Source: Pachyseris speciosa | Lineage: Eukaryota > Cnidaria > Anthozoa > Scleractinia > Pachyseridae | Length of the DNA stretch: 64,000 bases | Reading direction: 5' to 3' | Assembly (NCBI GenBank): GCA_016490735.1 | Contig: JAEMWC010000030.1 | Coordinates: 1,296,001 to 1,360,000 of the forward strand | Part shown: positions 12,823 through 21,844 of the stretch, piece after piece | How positions within the stretch are numbered: the stretch's first letter is position 1 | How the letters are laid out: each line of letters starts with the position of its first letter | The notes under the pieces: generated by a model | Database searches by the model: none | Told to the model about the DNA's origin: nothing | What the model saw: only the letters and a program-made list of their open reading frames with translations | Program-made: the position numbers and the translations under genes

Positions 12823-14110
12823 CTATGCTGGATAGCATTTTATGCCGTTCTGAAAAATACTCCGGCCTGGTGTGAACAGATAAAGACAAACAAATAAAGA
12901 AACAATCGGTCGTCTTTGTATGCGCGTTTCTACATAGTATAACAAGGTGAAAATCAACACTCTTAAACAGTGACTTAAAAGAAGCCACGGAAATCTGAAG
13001 ATTTCGGTCAGGATTTCTTCTTTAAGATGCTTTGAGTGGAAAGTTAAAAGGTAAAATTTGTTTCCTGATACAAATATACACATTACTTCCCATAACACTG
13101 GGCTCAGAAGCTCAGAAGAAGAAAAACAAGAAAACCAAGAGCCTTCCTGAATGGCTGTATACATTGAATGTTACTTTACTTGTCATTAAAAAATTCTTAC
13201 CAAGGGTAGGAGTGTTTTAAGGTAATTCCTCCGAAATAAAAGTGGCAATAGACTTTTGCTCAAACTTTGCCCACTAAATATTTATCATATGAGAACTTCA
13301 ATTTTGAAATAAAAAAGGTTGGTGCCCGTGCTCATTTAGGAGCTGTGAGGAATTGAAAATGCCTCATTTAGGCATTATTTGATGCTTATTGTAAGAACGT
13401 ATTTCAAATTATTGTAAAATCTTTGTGAGCCAAAACTGACGAGAACACGCATTAAACTACAGTCCATACATTACGTTGGACGCAATTAAACATTTTAAGT
13501 CTGATTTAGACAGAAAGCTGAATCCGTGATTAAAAATTTGAACCATATTTCTTGACATGGTCACTAAACTGCAAATAGAAAAGTCCACAGTGTATGTGCT
13601 ATTTTACTTAATTATTTAATTTTCAGCAATAGAAATCAGATCAGTCTTTTCTCATACAAAGCTTATGATAAGGTGATTACAATGAATTAAAAAAAAGATG
13701 GGTGCCTGCGCTCGTTGGTTTGCTATAGCCATTTTTCTACTAACAGACTCAATTTCAAGGCAAATCCGCTATGTTTTCAATGTGCGCGTGCACGAGCGCG
13801 CGCTAAATGACGCCATAAATTATGCGCAGTAAGGATGCGCGATGCAAATGTAAGGAATCACCTTAAAAATGTTTCCCGTAACTCTCATAATGATAAGAAA
13901 AAGAAGTCATACATAAACATGTTAGCGAAAAGCAATGTTAGAAAGAGTGTTTTCAACGTTAAAACAAGCCACGGAAACCTGAAGATTTCGGTCAGAATTT
14001 CGTCTTTAAAACACTTTACGCGGATTTATTTATTTATTTATTTAAAGTTAAAATTTGTTTTCCACTAAACAAATACATCATTTACGATGATGCCGCGCTG
14101 CCACCGTGCG
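12823..14110. repeat. Block C, founder-like copy
   Basis: This segment matches the C blocks at 53,149-54,459 and 58,178-59,490. Near its start and end are diverged relatives of motifs in block A (GCCACGGAAA...CTGAAGATTTCGG...CAGGATTTC), so A and C share internal repeats. It contains a GCGCGTGCACGAGCGCGC palindrome at about 13,784-13,803 and a short TTTA run near 14,024-14,044. No gene is recognised. The 113-codon minus frame at 12,823-13,164 is low-complexity and is not maintained intact in all copies. Confidence 0.65.
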
Positions 14111-15698
14111 CTTCAGTGAGAGTTTACTAGCACTAGTACTACTAGTGCTAGTACTAGTGCTACTACTGCTGCTAAGGACGAAATTTAAAAAATAACCTTA
14201 AGCGTTTGAGCCATTTTCTCTGCAACCGCTTCGAGTGGTGTTTTCCACGTTTTCGACTACAAGTGGTCTTGCTTCAGAAGTATAAGGACAATCCAACAAA
14301 CGACTCAACTTTCTATAAAGCCTGTCTGCCACCTGATCGCATAGGTTCACAGGATCGAACAAATTAACTGTACACTTGCTCTATCTCACTATACTTCTTG
14401 CAAGTATCTGCTCAGGAATAAGTTAGCCCTCAAAGAAAATTACCCAAACAACACTTTTGAGAATAGAAAATATCAAAATCTTTCACGTCTTAAGGCAGCT
14501 ATGTCGGACCACTGTTACGAGAGGGTTGCATCGACAAAAATGTCTGATTCAAGGGAGGCTCGAGAACTGAATAGTGTGAAAGAGGCCCTTGATTTACCTC
14601 TCTTATATTGCAAGGTGACCCTTTTTTATCTTTCGATAGATGATTTCTTTATAAAAATCACTACATTTTATGAAAACAGAAATGAAACAATTTCACTCTT
14701 ACACAATTCAAAACATTACCGTGTATAAACTAGACAAAAATCGACTTCGCACTCGTTGTAAAGCATCTTAGTACGAACCGCATATTTTCCAAGCGTAAAC
14801 GATCCGCAACTTGCTTATATTCTCAACTAGGTCAGTTGATTTGCGTAAACCCTCATCGTAGAATATGGGTTTGTTTCTTTGGCTGATTTTCTGGAAAAAA
14901 TAAAAAAGGATGGAAGAAGGGGTATGGGGATGAACATGAAAAGAGCTAATGACTAAGTTGATGTTTACTGCGCGATATTCAGAGCCATCTTAATATTTGA
15001 AAGGTATGCGAAAATCTCCTAAGAAATTTTCTTTAAACTTTGCAAAACGTTGTATCTTATCATGCCTATTATTTCCCGATTGTAAAATATGCGGGTCACC
15101 AAGCTCGTTTTTTAGCTAATATCACTCAAAGATAAAATTAGGGGTTTCTAACACGTTATGCTGTTGCCATAATAATGCATTATGTTAACAAAATTGTCGC
15201 AGCTTGTTCACTAATGATTGAGCATCTTCATATACCGCTATCGTGGTATCAACTGTATAAAGAGTGGTAGTATCGATGCGTCAAAGAATAGCTGCTAGCA
15301 AATGCTGGAAACCGGTGCCAGCCACCTTAAAAAGATCAGTCGCTATGCTGTGACATAAATGTAAGTGCTTTAATTGTTTTTATCACGATTTCGCGTATTC
15401 TGCCTCATATCTATTTTCCTTTTAACTCTTTAGCTTCCATTTCTATTGCATTGTAATCGCTAGAAACCCCAATCTCGCCACCAATTTGTTACTGTGTGTT
15501 CTTTAGTTTTCTGATCACTGACCCGGCTTCATAAAGTGCGTTAACTGAAAATATTGTTTATATTTTCTTCCGGATACGAAGGAAAAGAATAACTTACCCC
15601 CAAGAAATTGATTTTCTTCATCTGTAAAACAAAAACAAAAACAAAAAAAGTAAGAAAGGAAAAAAGTGAAAGAAAAAGTACATAAGGTATGCAACCAC
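14111..15698. other. Non-coding stretch unique to the founder-like copy
   Basis: Only a CTAGTACTAGTGCTAG-type palindromic simple repeat at about 14,123-14,170 stands out. The frame at 14,501-14,728 (75 codons) has no recognisable motif. The stretch has been lost from the array units. Confidence 0.4.
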
Positions 15699-16080
15699 TG
15701 ACCGGTTAACTCAGTTAGTAGAGCACCGGACTACAGTGCGGGAGGTCGCAGGTTGAAACCCAAACCGGACCAACACGCAAGGTCTTTAAAATAATATAGA
15801 AGAAAGTGATGCCATCTGCAAATGGTTTGACTTTCTGGTCTTCTCCGATAAGGACGATAAACCGTAGGCCCCGTCTCACAGCACTTGTTCCTAATGATTT
15901 GTGGGACGTTAAAGAACCTACACACTGTTCGCAAAGAGTATGGGACGTAGTTTCCAGTGGTGTGGCCTGGACTTTCATATATCATGTATCACATCATATG
16001 TTACTACACAATAACCGTCATGATAAATAAAAGCGCATTTGATTATCTCGTCATAGAAAATGCGCTATACAAAATAACAA
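15699..16080 (+). mobile_element. tRNA-derived SINE (type 1)
   Basis: The 5' part is tRNA-like, with an A-box-like segment (TAACTCAGTTAGTAGAGC) at about 15,706-15,723 and a degenerate B box (GGTTGAAACC) at 15,751-15,760, consistent with an RNA polymerase III internal promoter. The body contains a GGGACGTTAAAGAACC segment seen in many invertebrate tRNA SINEs, and the 3' end has GAAAATGCGCTATACAAA. The B box lacks the invariant C of GGTTCGA, so this copy is probably transcriptionally weak. It is not a functional tRNA gene. Confidence 0.75.
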
Positions 16081-16083
16081 TCA

Positions 16084-17070
16084 TTTCATTCATTCAAATT
16101 CATGAATAAATATATAAAACGGTGAAAAACCAACATTCACAAAAATTTCAAAAATAGAACCTTGAAAAAGAAAATGAATCCGACTTGTTAGTAAACGTTA
16201 ACATCGAACTCAACAGCCCTGGTCTATGATTAAGACGAAATTCAAATTGAAAGCATGAAATTCCGTGGTCAGTTACTGGAATACTCCAAATAAAAGGGAT
16301 TACTTTCTACAGAAACTGTGGGAAGTGGTACATGAAAATTTCGTTTTGTAAACTGAATTGGCAATGCAAACTTGTCACCTTAGAGGCATTCAAAAGCTGA
16401 CGGTTCGAGCGTTAGCCCTTGGTCAGAGCGAATCGAGGAATTATGAGGTTTATATACAGAACGATGGAGCTTCGCTATTGGTGACGTGGAAACACAAGAA
16501 TAAATTATTTGAATGAATGGCTTTCGTTGACACCGTGGGGATTAAGTTTGTCAATTTGAAAGATAAACTTTTGTTCTAGATTCTTACGGCTTTCCGTGCA
16601 GAATTGCCATATGCTGCTTGGAATTATTCGGAGATTAAAATGTCGAGCGAATGCTTTAGATGCGTCCTTGTCATCCTTCTCAACGTCACTTTAACAAATT
16701 GACGTCAGTTTTTTATGTGTCTGTTCTCTTATTGATGATAAATTTCGTCATAACATTGTCAATTTCAATTTCAATAAGAGGACAGATACATAAAAAACTG
16801 ACGTCAATTTGTTTTCTACAATAACAAAAAATGGTCAAATGCCGGGTTTAAATGAAAAGAAAAGGCACCGTAAACAACGGTAAACATACGGAGTAAATCA
16901 ATTTTATTCAAACTTACGCGAACATTGTCAATAGCTTTTCTCGCTTTCTGATTGGCTATTTACAACAGCTAAGCAGCTGTCATTGGGTAAAAGGTTGACA
17001 GTTTGACCTGAGGCTTATGCCTCGCATAAATTGAAATCTTCACTCGCTGCGTAAAGTTGACAAAAATACG
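16084..17070. repeat. ~1 kb dispersed repeat, copy 2
   Basis: Nearly identical to 2,284-3,276, including the internal hairpin (16,694-16,812). Differences are single bases and one short indel near 16,480. It directly follows the type 1 SINE. Confidence 0.75.
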
Positions 17071-17303
17071 ATCTGAAAAGCCTTGTGAAGATGTAAAACG
17101 TTCATGTTTAAGTCCGTGCCTTGGCCTAAAAGCGTCGAAGACTTTCGTCTGGCTGTTCCTCAGTCATTCTAAGCAATTTTTTCTTTAGTTCATGTTTAGA
17201 GCACCAGGCAGGAAACTTAACAGTAAATGCTCTAAATGGTTTTTCGATAGAAACTGGATTATTAAAATTGTTATCGTGTGTCTTTACCTGGACAATTCTT
17301 TTT

Positions 17304-17393
17304 GGGGAGCAGGGATGGCGTAGTGGTGAGAGTACTCGCCTTCCACCAATGTGACCCGGGTTCGATTCCCGGACCCGACGTCATATGTGGGTT

Positions 17394-17436
<43 letters not shown>

Positions 17437-17580
17437 TCGGGTACTCCGGTTTTCCCCTCTCCTCAAAAACCAATTGGATCCGGAATGCTCGAGCGTTTAT
17501 TACATGAGCCCCCGGCTCGGGAGATTGGGCAACCACTCCCTACGTTATCGAGCTTAAATAAATTACTTACTTTAATTTTC
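17304..17580 (+). mobile_element. tRNA-derived SINE (type 2), full-length copy
   Basis: It begins GGGGAGCAGGGATGGCGTAG, with an A box at GGCGTAGTGGTGAGAG and a canonical B box GGGTTCGATTCCC (about 17,358-17,370). The body continues through GTGGGTTGAGTTTGTTGTTG to a 3' tail ending CTTACTTTAATTTTC. In the array only the last ~75 bp survive, for example at 34,345-34,420. They start at CTCGGGAGATTGGG and are fused to upstream block A sequence. Confidence 0.85.
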
Positions 17581-17599
17581 AAAGCACTTTAACTTACGT

Positions 17600-18300
17600 T
17601 TCGATTAGAGCCTTTGTCCTCAGCGTTTCTAACAATTTCTTGAAAGTCAACTCCGCCTAATTCGGAAACAAGGTTGTTTTTCTTTCAGTTGCTTTATTTT
17701 CAGGAGCTTCTACACAAGACACGAATTCCAATTTTTTTTCTCCGTCAGGGCGGGTGTCATCAACAAAACTAAAGTTGAAAACAATATTAAAGTCCTGCGT
17801 GTCGCCCCACTCCATCTTGCTACAGACTTTCGCACAATATAAAATTTCATTTGTCTGTACTCTTATTGACGATAAAAATTAGCCGATCAGAACGCGAGAA
17901 TTTTGACAGTCATTGTAAATAAGGTGTTCGCAGAATCAGTCGCCAGAAGGTCGTCTTCCTGTTTCACCGATGTATAACGTTTTGCATAAGGTCAGGCAGG
18001 TTATGCAATAGAAAACATTTGCGGAGGTACACGTGAAATGATCAGTGATGTTGACAGATCGCTTGAGTCACGATATTTTGACAACGTTTTGTATGAAAGG
18101 ACACGTTTTCCATCGTATGCGCGCCCATTTCAAAGTGCCGGGCAGTTCATTACGTTTTTGTCGCATTTGAATGAAATTAGTGGTTTCCGGATCATTCTGA
18201 AGTAGTTTAAATTTTTTTTTCTTCTGACGTATGTAGTGCCCACTGTCCGCTATTATTCTGTTGGGCGCAGTGATAGCCCGCTTGAACAACAGAGGCAATC
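17600..18300 (-). pseudogene. Penelope-like element GIY-YIG endonuclease remnant
   Basis: The minus strand encodes, from 18,298 downwards, a segment with KWARIRWKTCPFIQNV. After a frame change there is an FTCTSANVFYCITC...LYIGETGRR segment. These match the Cys-rich linker and the GIY-YIG nuclease start of Penelope-like retroelements, with Y-C-x-x-C followed by L-Y-I-G-E-T-G-R. Such nucleases nick target DNA for retrotransposition. At least one frameshift and a stop just after the GETGRR motif break the frame, and the reverse transcriptase is missing. The same broken copy is present in array units 1-3, so it was dead before amplification. Confidence 0.75.
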
Positions 18301-18349
18301 AAGTTGTGGATGCTGAAATGGAATCGCTTTTACCTAACCTTGAGAGTTC

Positions 18350-19241
18350 TGATTTACAATATCATCAATTAAAAGGAGATCGGTTGACCTGTTAGAGTAG
18401 TTTGAATTTGTTGAAGAATTTCGTGGAGTGCGACTTGCAGCAACAGGGAAAGTGGTCTTTGCCTGGCGGGAACATGAAACAGCTTAAAAGCACCGACAAA
18501 AATCTTACCATCAATTGGTACAGTAAGAAGCAGCAAACTCCAGTTTCCAGGGACGAGATGGTCCTACTTTAAACGATCGGTTAGTTCAATTAGTTCAGAA
18601 CATGCCCGGAATGACAACTAACATGCTGGACTCGAAGGCACCTACAACTGCCGTGCAAACTGAGGGCCAAAGAATGTCGCCTTCCACGTTGTCTGAAGTC
18701 TCTTGCACAACTGGTATTCGACAAACATCGGCCGACAGAGAAGGACAGGAAAGTTTAATTCCAGAGCGATCATATTCTATGATGGATGCTGCTATAGAGG
18801 GTCTTAAACTTTATCTACTCATCCTACAGAAAAAGGTAGAAGAAAATGCAAATCTCCTGTCAGCAAATATTCAAAAACAAGAAGAGCATATGGTAGCCGC
18901 TGAGGTCATTGATTATAAAACGAGGTGCGATCATTTGTTGTCGACTTCACGCAAAAAAGAAAAGGAGATCGAAGAACTAGAGGAAAAATGCCTGTCCTGT
19001 GAAAATCGAGCATTGGCCTTGGAACAAGATAATGATTCATTAAGACTGCCGTTAATTATCATTGTCCAAGAGAAGAATGAATGTCAGTGACAGCCGTACA
19101 CAAAGGCAGATGATCGTTGGTCCCTTGTGGAAAACTCCCATGCGGCGAAAAGTATGAAGCATAAACGAAATCAGCAGTCAATTCCCAACGATAACATTGA
19201 TACTCGCAATAGATTTGAGCCCCTTGGGAATGAGGCTCAAG
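18350..19241 (+). pseudogene. LINE ORF1, coiled-coil part (founder-like copy)
   Basis: An open frame at 18,602-19,090 encodes a 162-residue polar protein. Its second half is a strong coiled-coil candidate (LYLLILQKKVEENANLL... and KKEKEIEELEEKCLSCENR). Upstream similarity to array units extends to about 18,350, but a base change set breaks the longer frame seen there (35,233). The frame ends at a TGA after KNECQ. Reading through it continues in frame for ~50 codons, and the same stop is present in all copies. It forms the N-terminal part of the CR1/L2-like ORF1 whose esterase-like domain follows at 19,970. The MITE at 19,242 interrupts it. Confidence 0.7.
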
Positions 19242-19925
19242 CTCAAGCAGTTTAAGGCCTGGGTCAGGGGGCGTTTATTAGAGAAAACGGTTTTTTGTGA
19301 TATAACAGCCCAGGGGAATGACACTGAAACGAAATTCGGCACATGGGTAGTTCTCATCATCCTTAACATTTTGACGTGCAAAAAACGTTATCTTAGATCA
19401 CGTGGCGTGTCACGTGACCATGTTTTTTGAAATCGTCACTTATTTAAGGAGTAGGTGACTTTTGTGGGATATAGTATCGAATAAAAACGCTTTTCTTATG
19501 CATATTAATTATTTGCAGCGTCTCACGTTTGGAGTGACCGTCCATCGTTCTCAACAAAAAAGTTGTGAGGGCAAAGGTCATTTTTCTTCCCAGAATTCAA
19601 CCTTTAGCTGTTGATAATTTAAAAACTAAAACTCGTGAGCAATCACTCCAAGCGTAGAAAGTTAGATATGTTGGATTTATATTAAAAACGCTGATTTATT
19701 TATCTGTTAACTTAAAATCCGCCACCGCATCGCCGATTTAAGTCTTTTTCAAATTTTGATCACGTGACTGATCACGTGATCAAATTTATACGTTAAGGCA
19801 AACAAGGACAACAAGATTTATCTTTAGGGAAAGTTTCATCCGGTTCTAGGCAATCTCGAAGAAGATATTGGCGATCAACCATATTTATGAACATATTTCT
19901 AAACCCAGGCCTTGAACTGCTTGAG
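19242..19925. mobile_element. 684 bp MITE with 23 bp terminal inverted repeats
   Basis: The ends CTCAAGCAGTT... and ...AACTGCTTGAG are inverted repeats of 23 bp with one mismatch. Array unit 3 has the uninterrupted sequence at about 47,669-47,674. Comparison with it shows that AG was duplicated (19,240-19,241 and 19,926-19,927). There is no transposase frame. The inner part contains a palindromic TGATCACGTGACTGATCACGTGATCA-like segment near 19,758-19,785. The superfamily is not assigned; a 2 bp duplication fits only a few groups. Confidence 0.8.
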
Positions 19926-20328
19926 AGGTAGTTTAATTAATGTAAGCCCAACACCAAATAACGAAGTTAATGAAGATAGAAGAAACAAGGTACCAAGCGC
20001 GAGGCGTTCCTAGATGTGAAACTGTAGAAACCGCACTGATAGAGCAACGCGAACGTCAGACAGTGAAAAGGAATGATCCAGCAAATCAATCGGCAAAGAG
20101 AAAGGAAGTATTTATAGTTGGTGATTCTATCTTAAAGAACCTTCAGGGACGGAAAATCTCGAGATCTGCAAATGTCAAAGTTTCCTCGTTCCCTGGATAC
20201 ACTACTATGGATATGAGAGATAATCTTAAACCAATTTTACGAAAAAACCCTGATGCGATTGTGATTCATGTTGGAACTAACAGCCTTCGATCAAGTGCAT
20301 CGATGTGTGATTGTGCCGAGATCGTTAA
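19926..20328 (+). pseudogene. LINE ORF1, SGNH esterase-like part, split by Kolobok
   Basis: The frame from 19,970 encodes a basic linker, then EVFIVGDSILKNL (SGNH block I, nucleophile Ser in GDS) and AIVIHVGTNSL (GTN of block III). ORF1 proteins of CR1/L2-type LINEs are known to carry such esterase-like domains. The frame is cut at the TTAA at 20,325-20,328 by the Kolobok insertion. It resumes at 27,024. The uninterrupted counterpart is at 47,714-48,334. The frame is offset from the coiled-coil part by a frameshift shared with unit 3. Confidence 0.8.
20325..20328. other. Target-site duplication TTAA, left
   Basis: TTAA directly precedes the left terminal repeat. The partner is at 27,020-27,023, and the single TTAA of the empty site is at 48,069-48,072 in unit 3. 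Confidence 0.93.
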
Positions 20329-20340
20329 AGGGATACTCTA
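20329..20340 (+). repeat. Kolobok terminal inverted repeat, left
   Basis: AGGGATACTCTA, followed by unrelated sequence. It pairs with 27,008-27,019. Confidence 0.92.
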
Positions 20341-20470
20341 CACCTCATATAAACTTTTGCCTAAAAGGTAGAATTTGCAATGTAATAACGTAAAAATGAG
20401 AAAAAAATTGAGAACGAAAAGTCTAAAAGGCCGAAAACGGCTGTGGAACAGTGAAATTTTCCTCATTTTA

Positions 20471-20532
20471 AGACCGGAAGTACAATTCGTTTCGGACTTG
20501 TGACACGTGACCTATGACGTACATTGGAGAAC
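20471..20532 (+). promoter_or_regulatory. Candidate promoter of the ballast-domain gene
   Basis: It contains an ETS-like ACCGGAAG (20,473-20,480), a CACGTG E-box-like site (20,504-20,509) and the motif TGACGTACATTGGAGAAC (20,515-20,532), 28 bp before the ATG. The latter recurs inverted upstream of the transposase (26,838-26,855) with two mismatches and again lies next to an ACCGGAA. It could be a shared promoter module or a subterminal transposase-binding site. This is inference from sequence only. Confidence 0.55.
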
Positions 20533-20560
20533 CCATGTTTACAAGTAGCAAAATATCAGT

Positions 20561-21444
20561 ATGGATTCTGTGGGTTCTCGTAGTTCTTCTTTTTCGCTTT
20601 CGTCCTCTAACGACAGTATCAGTGAAACTGGCGACGCAGTGACATTAGCTGATTGTGAGGGAGCGCAGCCGTACTTGTTTGAGCCTTACGACAGCGAAGC
20701 AAGCTTGGGTACGGACTCTACAAACGATTCTGACCAGGAGCAGTTCGAGCGTCTGCAAAATACAGACTGGTAAGCGATCACGCAGCATCGCATCGCGAAT
20801 TTTCTTTTATTTTTAAAAGCAATGTGATTTGATTAGCGACTGAATATGATGGTAGTAGCAATAAAGTTTCCTCGTAACAGAGGAACGATCTCTTTTTCAC
20901 TTTTATCTCGAATTGAAGACTTAAGCTTACAGCACGCAAACTGAGATGACATTTTCCCGGGAAATTGTGAAGCGTATTTTCTGTGGGAAAAAGCTTTGAC
21001 ATCACCGGTGATCTTCATAATTTTAGGTGTAATTGTGGAAGCTGTCAGCGATTAAATCGTGTCCAAGAGTGCGTCTGCTGCTCGGAAATAGATTGTGTGG
21101 TAGCTAAAAACAATGAAGCGGTCGAGCCCGAAGGACTGGCTGAGCCACCCGTGTGTATCACACAACACCCTGGTTTCCACGCTGTATGCTTAAATCGCTG
21201 GGTTCTTCAAACAGCGTGGTACCAGTACAAACAGCAATATCACGACGCATACGAAGGCCCAGCACACAAGCGAAATCGGCATATAGCGTACAGGCAGTTG
21301 GCGAGATGGTGTTGGGGTATTTTGGGACGGCAAGTTCGAGTTACTCTACCGTTGTGTGCGGTTTGTTGTATTCGTGCGCACTTCCCTCCACCAGGCATTG
21401 AAGATGACTTTGCTTTTGAGGGATTTCGATTTCCAGACGAGTAA
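20561..21444 (+). CDS. P2X7-type ballast (intracellular) domain protein
   Basis: Two exons (20,561-20,769 and 21,027-21,444) joined by a GT-AG intron give 208 residues. Residues 1-69 are Ser/Asp-rich with a PYLFEP motif at 37-42. Residues 70-208 match the Cys-rich ballast domain found at the C-terminus of vertebrate P2X7 receptors. Visible motifs are W70-C-N-C-G-S-C76, C85-V-C-C88, CITQHPGF (113-120) followed by VCLN, NRHIAYRQLARW (153-164) and LP-x-CAVCCIR (177-186). Splicing restores the family Trp before the first Cys, which supports the intron. In P2X7 this domain binds zinc and guanine nucleotide. No membrane segments or P2X channel part are present, so it is not a receptor. Its place inside Kolobok ends, 232 bp from the left terminus, makes it a transposon-borne gene. 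Its function is unknown; DNA/RNA or transposase partnering is possible. Confidence 0.88.
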
Positions 21445-21470
21445 TCAAGATGGAAATATATATTTCAACA

Positions 21471-21476
21471 TTTATT
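21471..21476 (-). terminator. Candidate polyadenylation signal of the transposase
   Basis: TTTATT on the plus strand (AATAAA on the minus strand) about 370 bases past the predicted transposase stop. If used, the transposase 3' UTR would reach almost to the end of the ballast-domain coding exon. Confidence 0.4.
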
Positions 21477-21807
21477 TGTGATCTGAAGGGAGAATTGGAC
21501 TTGTAGCCCTGTTTCGATTATGTTGATTTACAAAAACATGTATATATACGCACCATATGTTATATAACTCAAATGTAAACATGTACAATTATGTAGAAAA
21601 AACTTAAAATTCCATGAAAAGATTCAAATTCTGTTGAATTGCACCATATGTTTGATCTTGTAGCTTTTACATCATGTCCTGTCTTTCAGAGTTATTCGCT
21701 CGATTGGTTTTAAGGGGAGTTACAAAACCCACATTGTGTACATGAAATTTGCAAGTTATTTTCCACCGAGTGGGACAAATTACGTTTATCAAGTATTTTA
21801 AAGCGGC

Positions 21808-21813
21808 AATAAA
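21808..21813 (+). terminator. Candidate polyadenylation signal of the ballast gene
   Basis: This is the first AATAAA after the stop codon of the plus-strand gene (364 bases downstream), just before the end of the convergent transposase gene. Together with 21,471 it predicts overlapping antisense 3' ends. Confidence 0.45.
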
Positions 21814-21844
21814 TCAGATAAATTCCGCTATCCGAGGAAAAAAA

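Noticed and set aside
15699..15775. tRNA gene at the A/B-box sequence
   Set aside because: It cannot fold into a full cloverleaf, the B box is degenerate, and it continues into a SINE body. The same applies to 17,304-17,380.
21153..21401. 82-codon plus-strand frame within the ballast gene
   Set aside because: Shadow frame of the ballast-domain exon 2; it has no family motifs.
20561..21444. P2X receptor gene fragment
   Set aside because: There is no channel ectodomain, no transmembrane segments and room for none. The gene has its own start and N-terminal region and sits wholly within transposon ends.
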